Shown one piece after another: positions 52,471 to 60,718 of a stretch of DNA of 64,000 bases (positions are counted from its first letter, which is position 1; each line of letters begins with the position of its first letter). The DNA is taken from the NCBI GenBank assembly GCA_041675505.1, contig JBAYTR010000011.1:88003-152002 (forward strand), in the 5' to 3' direction. The notes under the pieces are model-generated. The model searched no databases. It worked only from the letters and a program-made list of their open reading frames with translations, and was not told the origin of the DNA. Both the position numbers and the translations under genes were made by a program. This DNA comes from JAGPCK01 sp041675505. GTDB lineage: Bacteria; Bacteroidota; Bacteroidia; UKL13-3.

Positions 52471-52551
52471 TGCTGCAAATATAAACCGCAAACATACATT
52501 GTTTTTACAGGCTTGTACAAGAATTTCTGTAGTATTCGTTATCATTGAAGC

Positions 52552-53697
52552 ATGAAAAAGTATACCCTCCTGTGGAGTATTTTATTCATTGGTATTGCTG
52601 CACAAGCGCAATATCAGCCGGATAGCGCACGCAGCGGAAAAGAAATATTACAACTGCTGGTGGGCAATAACATGAAAGTACAGGATATTGATTACTGGGG
52701 CACATTGGATGCTATAGGTACCTTTAAAAACAGCAACACCATTTTATCCATGAGTGAGGGCGTCTATTTAGGAACAGGCTCCTGGCAAGGTCCGGCAGTA
52801 CCCAATAAATATGGAAATCTTACCTCACGACAAAAAAGTCCGGGACTGTTGATAGCCAACGACCGCAATCTGAGTTCCATCAGCACGGGAAAATTATTTG
52901 ACATTGCTGTGCTTAAGTTTTCTTTTATTCCGGAATGTGATACCATTGCTTTTAATTACATCTTCGGCTCCGAAGAATATCCCGAGTACGTCAATAAAAA
53001 ATTCAATGATGTGTTTGGCTTTTTTATCACAGGGCCGGGTATTGAAGGCACACGTAACATGGCTGTTTTGCCTGATGACTCCACTCCCATCACCATCAAT
53101 TCAGTGAATATGCTGTACAACAAAGAGTACTATATTTCCAATCCTATACTACAACCCGGTGAACAAAAAGCCACCATACAGTTTGACGGTATCACAACAA
53201 AACTGGTTGCTAAAAGTGCTGTAATTCCGGGGAAGTTATATACCATTAAAATTGCCATTGCAGATGTAAATGACGGTATGTATGACTCGGGTGTATTTCT
53301 CGAAGCCAACTCATTTAACTGCTACGGGAATAAGGCGAAAGACTCGGTTGTAGCCAAGATTACCATTAACATCGAATTTGCTTTTAACTCAGCTGTTATT
53401 CCTGAAAAATATTATGCAGAGCTAAACAAGATTGTGCAACAGTTAAAATTAAATCCGAGTTACAAGACAGATATAAACGGCCATACAGATAACGTAGGCT
53501 CTGCTGAATTTAACTTACAGCTTTCAGAAAACAGGGCCAAATCAGTGGCCGATTACCTGATATCAAAAGGCGTTGCTCCTGCTCAGGTAAAATACAAAGG
53601 ATACGGCAGCACGCAACCGTTAAACAACAACACCACTGAGGCAGAAAAAGCGCGCAACAGACGTGTAGAGTTCATTATCCGTAAACCTTTGCAGTGA
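52552..53697 (+). CDS. Choice-of-anchor L domain protein fused to OmpA C-terminal domain
   Basis: A 381-residue exported protein: signal peptide (to AQAQ), a choice-of-anchor L domain (about 27-255; signature GSEEYPEYV at 139-147 and FNDVFGFFITGPG) and an OmpA-like peptidoglycan-binding domain (about 275-378; NGHTDNVG at 309-316, NRAKSVADYL, ARNRRVEF). Normally the L domain is carried by large secreted proteins with other anchors; here the anchor appears to be peptidoglycan binding. It should sit at the inner face of the outer membrane or bridge it. Its GTGA overlap with the next gene implies a paired product. Confidence 0.87.
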   Translation: MKKYTLLWSILFIGIAAQAQYQPDSARSGKEILQLLVGNNMKVQDIDYWGTLDAIGTFKNSNTILSMSEGVYLGTGSWQGPAVPNKYGNLTSRQKSPGLLIANDRNLSSISTGKLFDIAVLKFSFIPECDTIAFNYIFGSEEYPEYVNKKFNDVFGFFITGPGIEGTRNMAVLPDDSTPITINSVNMLYNKEYYISNPILQPGEQKATIQFDGITTKLVAKSAVIPGKLYTIKIAIADVNDGMYDSGVFLEANSFNCYGNKAKDSVVAKITINIEFAFNSAVIPEKYYAELNKIVQQLKLNPSYKTDINGHTDNVGSAEFNLQLSENRAKSVADYLISKGVAPAQVKYKGYGSTQPLNNNTTEAEKARNRRVEFIIRKPLQ

Positions 53698-54905
53698 AAA
53701 AGTCAGCAGGTTTACTTTTTATTCTCACTCTGTTAATGCTTACGGCACAAGCGCAACTGGCTTTCGATACCTTAAGCAGTGTTGATGCTATGGTACGCAG
53801 TGCCTTCCTGTCGGATGGAATTGAAATAAGCAATGTTCGCTATACCGGTTCAGTTAAAGCCATACAGGTATTCACCAATCAAAACAACCTTATGCCGGTT
53901 AAAGCAGGCTTATACTTGGGCACCGGAACTTACCGCAATGCCAAAGGTCCCAACTACGACAACGGTATGAGCTTTATGCTAAACACCCGTGGCGATGCAC
54001 AACTCACTCAATTAGCCGGACAATCAACTATGGATGCTGCTATACTGGAATTTGATTTTGTTCCCAGCAGCGATAGTATTTCATTTCGCTACGTTTTTGC
54101 ATCAGAAGAGTATCCGGAATATGTAGGTTCCAAGTTCAATGATGTATTTGCTTTTTATATCAGTGGTGCAGGAATAAAAGGAATTAAAAATCTGGCGGTA
54201 TTGCCTAAATCAAAAACACCCATTACGGTGAATAATGTGAACGACAAAAAGAACCGCTATTATTACTTAGACAATGCTTACAGAGTATACGATCCGTTCA
54301 GCCGATTGGTGGATACACTTGATATACAGTTTGACGGTTTTACCCGTTTGTTGGAGGCGCGATGTGCCGTAGTTCCGGGGCAAACGTATCACCTTAAAAT
54401 ATGTATTGCCGATGTTAAAGATGCCATTTATGATTCAGGTGTATTTTTGGAATCGGGTTCGTTTAAAAGTTCAGGTAACACCCCTCCGGTAAGTAGGAAT
54501 AAAGAAAAGAAAAAAGCCAAATCACAAGTTCAGTTATTGTCGCCTCGCTATTTAGGAGTCACACCCGAACAGTTTGCTGCACGCATTTATTTTGACAGTA
54601 ACGTAGTGAACAACTTTGCACAAGGTGGATTAACAGAAGAGCGTTTTCAAAAAATACTCACCATCATTCGTAACTATTCTCGTGGCGAATATGTAATTGA
54701 TTTGGGAGTTAGCGATAAACAGAAAAAAGCTTTTGCCGATTACCTGCAAAAAAAGTTACTTGAACACGATATAGCCTTGAATCAACTGAGTATTCAAAGT
54801 ACCACACCGGTTAAAAATAAAAAATCGAGACAGTTGATGAATGAACCGGCCACTGCTTATGTGGTGTTGCTTATAAAACAGAAAAGCCGCCCTTCCGAAG
54901 AATGA
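53694..54905 (+). CDS. Choice-of-anchor L protein with degenerate OmpA-like end
   Basis: A 403-residue paralogue of the preceding protein: signal peptide (to AQAQ), choice-of-anchor L domain (ASEEYPEYV at 136-144, FNDVFAFYISGAG), a lysine-rich linker (about 265-280) and a C-terminal region that follows the OmpA fold order (IYFDSN at 298-303, then YVIDLGVSDKQKKAFADYLQKKL) but has lost the NGHTDxxG and diaminopimelate-contacting Arg residues. It therefore probably cannot bind peptidoglycan. The start is GTG at 53694 overlapping the previous stop. Likely a subfunctionalised duplicate working with its neighbour. Confidence 0.82.
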   Translation: MKKSAGLLFILTLLMLTAQAQLAFDTLSSVDAMVRSAFLSDGIEISNVRYTGSVKAIQVFTNQNNLMPVKAGLYLGTGTYRNAKGPNYDNGMSFMLNTRGDAQLTQLAGQSTMDAAILEFDFVPSSDSISFRYVFASEEYPEYVGSKFNDVFAFYISGAGIKGIKNLAVLPKSKTPITVNNVNDKKNRYYYLDNAYRVYDPFSRLVDTLDIQFDGFTRLLEARCAVVPGQTYHLKICIADVKDAIYDSGVFLESGSFKSSGNTPPVSRNKEKKKAKSQVQLLSPRYLGVTPEQFAARIYFDSNVVNNFAQGGLTEERFQKILTIIRNYSRGEYVIDLGVSDKQKKAFADYLQKKLLEHDIALNQLSIQSTTPVKNKKSRQLMNEPATAYVVLLIKQKSRPSEE

Positions 54906-54910
54906 CGGCT
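54875..54910 (-). terminator. Terminator of the Hsp20 gene
   Basis: Minus-strand AGCCGTC (54910-54904) pairs with GGCGGCT (54891-54885, one G-U) with a 12-base loop, then TTTTCTGTTTT. It lies inside the 3' end of the convergent choice-of-anchor gene. Confidence 0.8.
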
Positions 54911-54938
54911 CTATCTGATATGAAAAAACAAACTACCC

Positions 54939-55379
54939 TTACTTGATTTCTATTTTTAAGCTGTTGTCTTTAGGTTCTGCTTTAGGCAGAATCAGGTTCA
55001 GAATTCCGTCTTTAAACTCAGCCTGAATACTTTCTTTGTTTACGGTTTCAGGCAGTGAAAAGCTGCGGGAGAATGAACCGTAGTGACTTTCTACCAAATG
55101 GTACTTGGCCTCTTTTTGTTCGTTTTGAAATTTACGTTCTCCGCTAATGGTGAGCACATCGTTTTTGAGGTCAATCTTAATGTCCTCTTTCTTCAAACCC
55201 GGTAATGAGGCATGCACTTCAAACTGGTTATCTTTTTCTACAATGTCCACTTTGGGTGAGAAAAAACGATTGTCGCTGGCTGTGTCGGGGAAAAAATCAC
55301 CCACCATGCTGTTGAAGAATTTAGGAAACAAAGTGTCCCTTAATAATTCGTTGTTGTTCTTAAATCTTACGAGTGTCAT
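54939..55379 (-). CDS. Small heat shock protein (Hsp20 / alpha-crystallin)
   Basis: A 146-residue cytoplasmic holdase. The alpha-crystallin domain (about 40-135) has VDIVEKDNQFEVHASLPGLKKEDIKIDL, VLTISGERKF, FSRSFSLPETV and the terminal strand GILNLILPKAE with the conserved G-x-L. The short N-terminal arm is hydrophobic. It binds unfolding proteins during heat stress and hands them to ATP-dependent chaperones. No CIRCE or similar heat-shock operator is visible in the 187 bases upstream. Terminated by the hairpin at 54875-54910. Confidence 0.95.
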   Translation of the reverse strand: MTLVRFKNNNELLRDTLFPKFFNSMVGDFFPDTASDNRFFSPKVDIVEKDNQFEVHASLPGLKKEDIKIDLKNDVLTISGERKFQNEQKEAKYHLVESHYGSFSRSFSLPETVNKESIQAEFKDGILNLILPKAEPKDNSLKIEIK

Positions 55380-55566
55380 ATGCTTTGTATATTATTTTTA
55401 AGTTGATACCCGAATTTATCAAAGGGTAAACCACTCGCATTTTGAAGACAAAATGGCCGTAATTAAGCATATTAGAGAATAAAATAAAGACATACTGTCC
55501 GCTTCATGCAATTTACATGCATAAAACGTCACCAAACTAAAAGCTGAAATTTAATCTTATAGGAAA

Positions 55567-57765
55567 TTACATCCGTTCAGGCGCAGCAATTCCTAAAAGA
55601 TTGAGGCTTTTCTTTAACACTGTTTTAGTGAGCATACACAATTGCAAACGCATGTTGCGAATGGCTGTGTCCTCTTCCCGTAAAATGGTGTGTTCGTGGT
55701 AAAATTTGTTGTAGGCCTTAGCCACTTCATATACGTAATTCGCCACCAAAGCCGGACTATACGCCTCTGATGCCGCATCAATTACGGATGGAAAACGGTA
55801 CAACGTATTAATGAGTTCCTTTTCTGATGCTTGAAGTGGCACTGCTTCACTTTTGGTAACTGCTGTTACATCTGCTACGCGAAGTATGGATGAAATACGG
55901 GCACAGGTATATTGAATGAACGGGCCGGTATTGCCTTGAAAATCGATACTCTCAGCCGGGTTAAACATTAACCGCTTTTTAGGATCTACTTTGAGTAAAT
56001 AATATTTTAATGCGCCCTGCCCTATTTGCTCATATAATTCCTGAAGTTGTTCTTCAGTAAAACCTTCCGTTTTGCCCAGCTCTTTGGTAATTTGTTCAGC
56101 TGTTTCGTGCATTTCCGAGAGTAAATCGTCCGCATCAACTACGGTTCCTTCACGTGATTTCATTTTGCCCGATGGCAAATCAACCATACCGTAAGAAAGG
56201 TGATATACCCCGTCAGCATAGGATTTTCCTAAACGTTTGAGCACCAACTGCAGTACTTTAAAGTGGTAATCCTGTTCATTGCCCACCACGTAAACCGAGC
56301 GGTCCATATGATAGTCATCGTATTTTAACTGTGCAGTACCGATATCCTGTGTAATGTAAACCGATGTACCATCTGAACGTTGCAGCAGTTTATGGTCAAG
56401 CCCCTCTTCTGTCAAATCAATCCAAATGGAGCCATCGTCTTTCTGATAAAAAACACCTTTGTCTAATCCTTCTTTCACCGCGTCTTTACCCAACAAATAG
56501 GTGTTTGATTCATAGTAAAACTTATCAAAGTTAACGCCCAACCTTTTGTAGGTCACATCAAAGCCATCGTACACCCAACCGTTCATCATTTTCCAGATGC
56601 GGAGAGTTTCTTCATCACCCTGCTCCCATTTCAACAACAGTTCTTGAGCTTCGGAAAGCAAAACAGATTGTTCTTTGTATTTTTCAAAAAAGTTATCAAA
56701 TATTTCATTTTCAGTATGAGCGTCAGCTTGAAATCTAATAATTTCTTTGCTCGTCATTCTGAGTCTCAGCTTTGATACAAAATCTTTAATTTTTTCCTGT
56801 TTTGTTTTATCAATTTGATTTATCAAATTGTTTTGTCGATTTTGTATTTCATTACTAATATTTTGAGACTTTGCTCCATGATACATTAACCCAATTGCAG
56901 CCCCAATTAGCAAAGTTCCAAAGCCTTGTTGTTGCTTCTCTTTGTTACCTAATGCTTCTGCAATAGAAGCAGATGCGACACCAACTAAAAAAGCTTCTTG
57001 AATTATCTGATTTTTCTGCGCATTTTGCTTTTGAGTCAATTCTATATTGTGCAATACCTTTTTAAATGCTGCGTCAAATTCAATATTTTGGATGTATTGG
57101 TTTTTAAAAGCCTCATGAGCCAATATTTTGACCTGATTAAGTTCTTCTTTATACGCCTTATCAAACTCCACATAATATTTACCTACCAAATGATCTCCTT
57201 TTATTCCTGACGACTGTGGTGTTTCTCCGTTACCAAATTTCATCCAGGCTATCATACTTTTACAAATGTGAATGCCCCTGTCGTTAATCAGGTTCGCTTT
57301 AATTACGTCATAGCCGCCATGTGCCAGTATTTCAGCTACCGAGTAACCCAACAGGTTATTGCGGATATGCCCCAGGTGCAAGGGTTTGTTGGTATTGGGT
57401 GAAGAGTATTCCACCATTACTTTACTGTTGCGAGAGGGTAATTTTCCGAAAGAAGTATTGGTGTAAGTTTCATTCAAAAAACGAAGCCAGTACGTGTCTC
57501 CTATTTCCAGATTGAGAAAACCTTTAATCACATTAAATCCGGAAAGAAAATCGAGATGTTTAGTCAGGTATTCGCCTAAATCGTTAGCTGTTTGTTCGGG
57601 ATTTTTTTTACTGAGTTTAAGGTAAGGAAATACCACAAAGGTATAATCACCCGCAAACTCTTTTTTAGTTGGTTCCAATGCAGGAGTAGCAGGAAGTTCA
57701 GCTACTTCATATAAATCTTTAAACGCGTTTTGTATTCCTGAAATAAGTTGTTGTTCGATGCTCAT
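55567..57765 (-). CDS. argS: Arginyl-tRNA synthetase with a large internal insertion
   Basis: A 732-residue class I synthetase that charges tRNA-Arg. The HIGH signature is HLGH (130-133), the KMSKS-like signature is KMKSR (534-538), preceded by PSG, and the C-terminal DALR-type anticodon-binding domain ends near KKSLNLLGIAAPERM. Typical enzymes of this phylum are about 590-600 residues. The excess is accounted for by an extra ~155 residues (about 208-362) between FDKAYKEEL and SEAQELLLKWEQGDEETL, which is a short linker in ordinary ArgRS. All catalytic blocks around it look intact, so it is probably active. It begins 11 bases after the SDR gene. Confidence 0.95.
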   Translation of the reverse strand: MSIEQQLISGIQNAFKDLYEVAELPATPALEPTKKEFAGDYTFVVFPYLKLSKKNPEQTANDLGEYLTKHLDFLSGFNVIKGFLNLEIGDTYWLRFLNETYTNTSFGKLPSRNSKVMVEYSSPNTNKPLHLGHIRNNLLGYSVAEILAHGGYDVIKANLINDRGIHICKSMIAWMKFGNGETPQSSGIKGDHLVGKYYVEFDKAYKEELNQVKILAHEAFKNQYIQNIEFDAAFKKVLHNIELTQKQNAQKNQIIQEAFLVGVASASIAEALGNKEKQQQGFGTLLIGAAIGLMYHGAKSQNISNEIQNRQNNLINQIDKTKQEKIKDFVSKLRLRMTSKEIIRFQADAHTENEIFDNFFEKYKEQSVLLSEAQELLLKWEQGDEETLRIWKMMNGWVYDGFDVTYKRLGVNFDKFYYESNTYLLGKDAVKEGLDKGVFYQKDDGSIWIDLTEEGLDHKLLQRSDGTSVYITQDIGTAQLKYDDYHMDRSVYVVGNEQDYHFKVLQLVLKRLGKSYADGVYHLSYGMVDLPSGKMKSREGTVVDADDLLSEMHETAEQITKELGKTEGFTEEQLQELYEQIGQGALKYYLLKVDPKKRLMFNPAESIDFQGNTGPFIQYTCARISSILRVADVTAVTKSEAVPLQASEKELINTLYRFPSVIDAASEAYSPALVANYVYEVAKAYNKFYHEHTILREEDTAIRNMRLQLCMLTKTVLKKSLNLLGIAAPERM
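56680..57144 (-). other. In-frame AT-rich insertion within argS (about 155 codons)
   Basis: The inserted segment encodes charged helices (EFDAAFKKVLHNIELTQKQ), a glycine-rich hydrophobic part (FLVGVASASIAEAL and GFGTLLIGAAIGLMYHGAK, about residues 259-298) and a coiled-coil-like KQE/NQ-rich tail. Hand count over 420 bases gives about 32% GC against roughly 45-50% in the flanking argS lines. It is flanked by imperfect 9-base repeats, TATAAAGAA and TACAAAGAA on the minus strand (57145-57153 and 56671-56679). Frame is kept and no intein splice residues are present. Confidence 0.8.
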
Positions 57766-57776
57766 GTAAAGTAGTT

Positions 57777-58592
57777 CTATTTGAAAGGTGAATCAGGTTC
57801 TTTAGCAATGGTGTTGTACACCAGTTTATCTGTTAAGGCCGGAAAAAATTTATTAAGCCACACAGCCATTTTGCCTTGTGTAGTAAGTACCAAAGTGCGT
57901 TTGCGTTGAATTACTGCCTGAGTAATGTAATGCGCCACTTCTTCGGGTTGCATCAGTTTGCTTTCATCCAACGGAGTTTCGCTTTGTGCTTTGCCTTCAT
58001 TGTTGAGTGCCACATTTCGAATATTGGAAGCGGTGTAACCCGGACAAGCAATCAATACGTGCAACCCTTTTTTCATGTTTTCTACCCGCAAGGCTTCCAA
58101 AAAACCTTGCATGGCAAATTTTGACGCGGAGTAACCGGTGCGGCCAGGTAGTCCTTTATAACCGGCAATGGAAGATACCCCCACCACAGAGCCCTTTTCT
58201 TTCAGAATGTAAGGAAGCGCATATTTGGTGCAATACACTGTTCCCCAAAAATTAATATCCATTACCTGACGGATAACATGTAAATCCGTTTTTTCAAACA
58301 AGGCCCTCATGGAAATACCGGCATTGTTCACTAGCACATGAATTGTTCCGAATACTTTGATGCTTTCCTGTATGAGGTGTTTACAATCCTCTTCTTTTGA
58401 TACATCACAGGCTACAGTAATTACCTCAGCACCCTTTGTTTTGCATGCTTCAGCCACTCGCAGCAATTTATCTGTGTTGCGTGCAGCCAACACAAGTTTA
58501 GTTTCATATGAGGCAAAATCTAACGCACAGGCAGCCCCTATGCCTGATGAGGCTCCGGTAATTACAATGACTTTGTTAGTAAGTGCGTTCAT
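57777..58592 (-). CDS. Short-chain dehydrogenase/reductase
   Basis: A 271-residue Rossmann-fold oxidoreductase. The cofactor motif TGASSGIG (12-19), NNAG, catalytic Ser in GVSSIAGYKG and Tyr-x3-Lys in YSASKF are all present. The C-terminal LVLTTQGKMAVWLNKFFPALTDKLVYNT segment resembles membrane-associated SDRs of the DltE/DHRS7 type. The residue after strand 2 (LAARNTDKL) suggests NADP(H). The substrate is unknown. The argS gene follows 11 bases later on the same strand. Confidence 0.92.
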   Translation of the reverse strand: MNALTNKVIVITGASSGIGAACALDFASYETKLVLAARNTDKLLRVAEACKTKGAEVITVACDVSKEEDCKHLIQESIKVFGTIHVLVNNAGISMRALFEKTDLHVIRQVMDINFWGTVYCTKYALPYILKEKGSVVGVSSIAGYKGLPGRTGYSASKFAMQGFLEALRVENMKKGLHVLIACPGYTASNIRNVALNNEGKAQSETPLDESKLMQPEEVAHYITQAVIQRKRTLVLTTQGKMAVWLNKFFPALTDKLVYNTIAKEPDSPFK

Positions 58593-58655
58593 GTGGCTAA
58601 TGCTATCGGTTAATTATTCAAGGTTTTGCTTTGAACAATAAAGCCGATGGCTGAT

Positions 58656-59195
58656 TTATTTCTTCCATTTAATTGAACAGCCTACAGCAGGTATTTCAGG
58701 AAAATCTACCTCAATACCATCTAAGGCACTTTCTATAGCATCTTCCAACCAAATGCGGGTAACCATATTGGCATTTTCCCAGCAATCGTCAATAGCACCT
58801 TTGTACACCAACTCACGTTTGGAGTTAAACAAAAATGCTTCAGGCGTTCTTTGTGCACCAAATTTTTGAGCTAATTCCTGGCTTTCATCATGCAGGTAGC
58901 GGAAATTACGTTCCACCAGATTGTGGTGTTTGGCCAACTTCAGCATATTGTCATATGAATCCTCAGGAGCCTGTGCAGCATCATTAGGGTTTATGGCTAT
59001 AATTCCAAGATTATCGGACTCAAATTTTTGCAGCAAATGAATTAAGCGCGGCCAATAGGCCAAAGATTGCGGACAATGGTTACACGTAAACACCACCACC
59101 ACCGCATAACGGTCGGCATACTCAAACTGGTTATGACGTTTACCGTCAACACCTAATAAATCAAAAGCCGGAAGCTTATCACCTAAATTTAACAT
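58656..59195 (-). CDS. Thioredoxin-family protein (redoxin, CNHCP type)
   Basis: A 179-residue thioredoxin-fold protein with motif FTCNHCPQS (Cys38, Cys41), INPND and GAQRTPEAFLF (cis-Pro region). The CNHCP pattern marks a bacterial group with similarity to peroxiredoxins and ResA-type reductases; some reduce peroxides or protein thiols. No signal peptide. The frame is open to 59291, but ATG 59195 (MLNLGDKLPAFDLLG) is the family start and avoids overlap with the divergent GNAT-like gene. Its electron donor is not evident. Confidence 0.85.
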   Translation of the reverse strand: MLNLGDKLPAFDLLGVDGKRHNQFEYADRYAVVVVFTCNHCPQSLAYWPRLIHLLQKFESDNLGIIAINPNDAAQAPEDSYDNMLKLAKHHNLVERNFRYLHDESQELAQKFGAQRTPEAFLFNSKRELVYKGAIDDCWENANMVTRIWLEDAIESALDGIEVDFPEIPAVGCSIKWKK

Positions 59196-59260
59196 ATCTG
59201 TTTGTATTTCGCGGGAATTAGTATTTTTGAGGGCGCAATTTATCAATTTAAGCACGATTA

Positions 59261-60421
59261 ATGAAATTAATTCAGGTTCGAAACAGCTCATTGGAAAAGG
59301 ATTTTCTGGATGTACCCCGGGTGTTATATGCCAACGACCCGAAATGGGTGTGCCCGCTGGACAATGACATAAAGGCCGTGTTTGACCCTAACAAGAACGG
59401 ATACTTCAAACACGGAGAAGCCCGCAGGTGGGTACTGTATGATGAGAATAAAAAATTAATCGGACGTATAGCTGCATTTATTGACCACGAAGCCAATGTG
59501 CGCGCCAAAACAAAAGCAGGTGGTATCGGATTTTTTGAGTGCATCAATAATATGGAGGCCGCTTATACGCTGTTTGATGCAGCAGCACACTGGCTCACAC
59601 GCAAAGGCATTCAGGTAATTGACGGTCCCATCAATTTTGGTGAACGAGACCGTTTCTGGGGACTCATGATATTCGGGTTTGAACACCCCTCTTATCTGGA
59701 AAATTATAATCCGCCCTACTACCAGGAATTTTTCGAATCATACGGATTCAATAAGTTTTTTGAACAAACTACCAGCGAAGTTTCCAAGCAGTCATTTAAT
59801 TACGAACGTTTCAAACGTATTTCAGAGCGGGTAACCGGAAACGATGCGTATACCTTTGAGCAATTTGACAGAAAACAGATTGACCGCTTCTCAGAAGACT
59901 TTTGCGAAATATATAATGCTGCCTGGGAGCGCCATGAAAACTTTAACCCCATGAGTACGGAGACGGTTAAAGATATATTCAAAAGCATCATGCCCATTGT
60001 TATTGATAATTTTGTTTGGTTTGCTTATGCCAATGGGGAACCGGCAGGCTTTTTCATTAACATTATTGAAGCAAATGAAATATTCCGTCACCTGAATGGT
60101 AAAATGCATTTGTGGAATAAATTACGTTTTCTGTATTACCGCTCGTTTCAAAAACCCAAGCGTTTGAAAGGAATTGTTTTTGGTGTAAAACCGAAGTTCC
60201 AAAACATAGGTATTGAAACGGGTATGATTATAAATTTCTATTCTGAAGTAACCAAATGGCCCAGCATGGACACCTTTGAATTGGCATGGGTTGGTGATTT
60301 TAATCCTAAGATGCAATCACTTTTACAGGCTTTAGGTTGCCGTACTTTAAAAATACATGCCACTTACCGCAAGGTGTTATCGGGTGATATTGAGTTCAAA
60401 AAGTATGAGTTGAAAAAATAG
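59261..60421 (+). CDS. GNAT-superfamily-like protein
   Basis: A 386-residue cytoplasmic protein resembling the long Bacteroidota GNAT-like family: YANDPKWVCPLDNDIKAVFDPNKNGYFKHGEARRWVLYD ... IGRIAAFIDHEA near the N-terminus, GPINFGERDRFWGLMIFGFEHPSYLENYNPPYYQEFFESYGF in the middle, and a second acetyltransferase-like half. Related proteins appear in lipid and lipoprotein contexts, but no substrate is known to me. The spacing of GNAT strands is preserved; the acetyl-CoA motif is weak. Divergent from the thioredoxin-family gene across 65 bases. Confidence 0.75.
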   Translation: MKLIQVRNSSLEKDFLDVPRVLYANDPKWVCPLDNDIKAVFDPNKNGYFKHGEARRWVLYDENKKLIGRIAAFIDHEANVRAKTKAGGIGFFECINNMEAAYTLFDAAAHWLTRKGIQVIDGPINFGERDRFWGLMIFGFEHPSYLENYNPPYYQEFFESYGFNKFFEQTTSEVSKQSFNYERFKRISERVTGNDAYTFEQFDRKQIDRFSEDFCEIYNAAWERHENFNPMSTETVKDIFKSIMPIVIDNFVWFAYANGEPAGFFINIIEANEIFRHLNGKMHLWNKLRFLYYRSFQKPKRLKGIVFGVKPKFQNIGIETGMIINFYSEVTKWPSMDTFELAWVGDFNPKMQSLLQALGCRTLKIHATYRKVLSGDIEFKKYELKK

Positions 60422-60443
60422 TTCATATTTTTTTTACACAACA

Positions 60444-60474
60444 TTTGAATATCCCATCATAAAATTTACCTTTG
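60444..60474 (+). promoter_or_regulatory. Promoter of tRNA-Lys
   Basis: TTTG (60444-60447), 19 bases, TACCTTTG (60467-60474): a perfect match to the Bacteroidota consensus in both elements and spacing. The tRNA starts 27 bases downstream. Confidence 0.85.
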
Positions 60475-60501
60475 CACCCGCTTCTCGATAGAAAAGCTAA
60501 C

Positions 60502-60574
60502 GATTCCGTAGCTCAGCTGGTAGAGCAATACACTTTTAATGTATGGGTCCTGGGTTCGAGTCCCAGCGGGATCA
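60502..60574 (+). tRNA. tRNA-Lys (TTT anticodon)
   Basis: Complete cloverleaf: acceptor GATTCCG with CGGGATC (one T-G pair), D arm GCTCAGCTGGTAGAGC, anticodon stem ATACA/TGTAT with loop CTTTTAA (TTT at 60535-60537), T loop TTCGAGT, discriminator A. The next bases are CTA, so CCA is not encoded, in contrast to tRNA-Ser here. Confidence 0.97.
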
Positions 60575-60576
60575 CT

Positions 60577-60611
60577 AAAAAAGCACCTCTTTCAGGTGCT
60601 TTTTTGTTTTT
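60577..60611 (+). terminator. Terminator of tRNA-Lys
   Basis: AAGCACCT (60581-60588) pairs with AGGTGCTT (60594-60601), extended by A/T pairs, then TTTTTGTTTTT. It begins directly after the tRNA. Confidence 0.93.
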
Positions 60612-60700
60612 ATCCCCGGTTAAGGTTTTTAACAATCAAATAATGATGAGTTTATTTTGTAAGCTCGTATGCTAAACTTTAAATCTTGCGTTATTTAGCA

Positions 60701-60708
60701 TATTTTTG
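60701..60708 (+). promoter_or_regulatory. -7 promoter element of porQ
   Basis: TATTTTTG, a perfect TAnnTTTG, 11 bases before the porQ ATG. A -33 element is only weakly matched (TTTA about 20 bases upstream). Confidence 0.5.
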
Positions 60709-60718
60709 ACTCAGCAAA

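Noticed and set aside
57081..57130. Ten-base direct repeat CAATATTTTG within argS
   Set aside because: The two copies fall in different codon phases in AT-rich DNA, so chance is likely.
56680..57144. The argS insertion as an intein or group I/II intron
   Set aside because: No Cys/Ser/Thr block at the N-edge, no His-Asn end, and no endonuclease motif; the frame is continuous through it and 155 codons are stop-free, so it is translated and not spliced by a recognised mechanism.
56998..57210. Plus-strand hydrophobic frame opposite the argS insertion
   Set aside because: Hydrophobicity is a by-product of AT-rich antisense sequence (Phe/Leu/Ile codons); no start context. The minus-strand reading continues argS on both sides.
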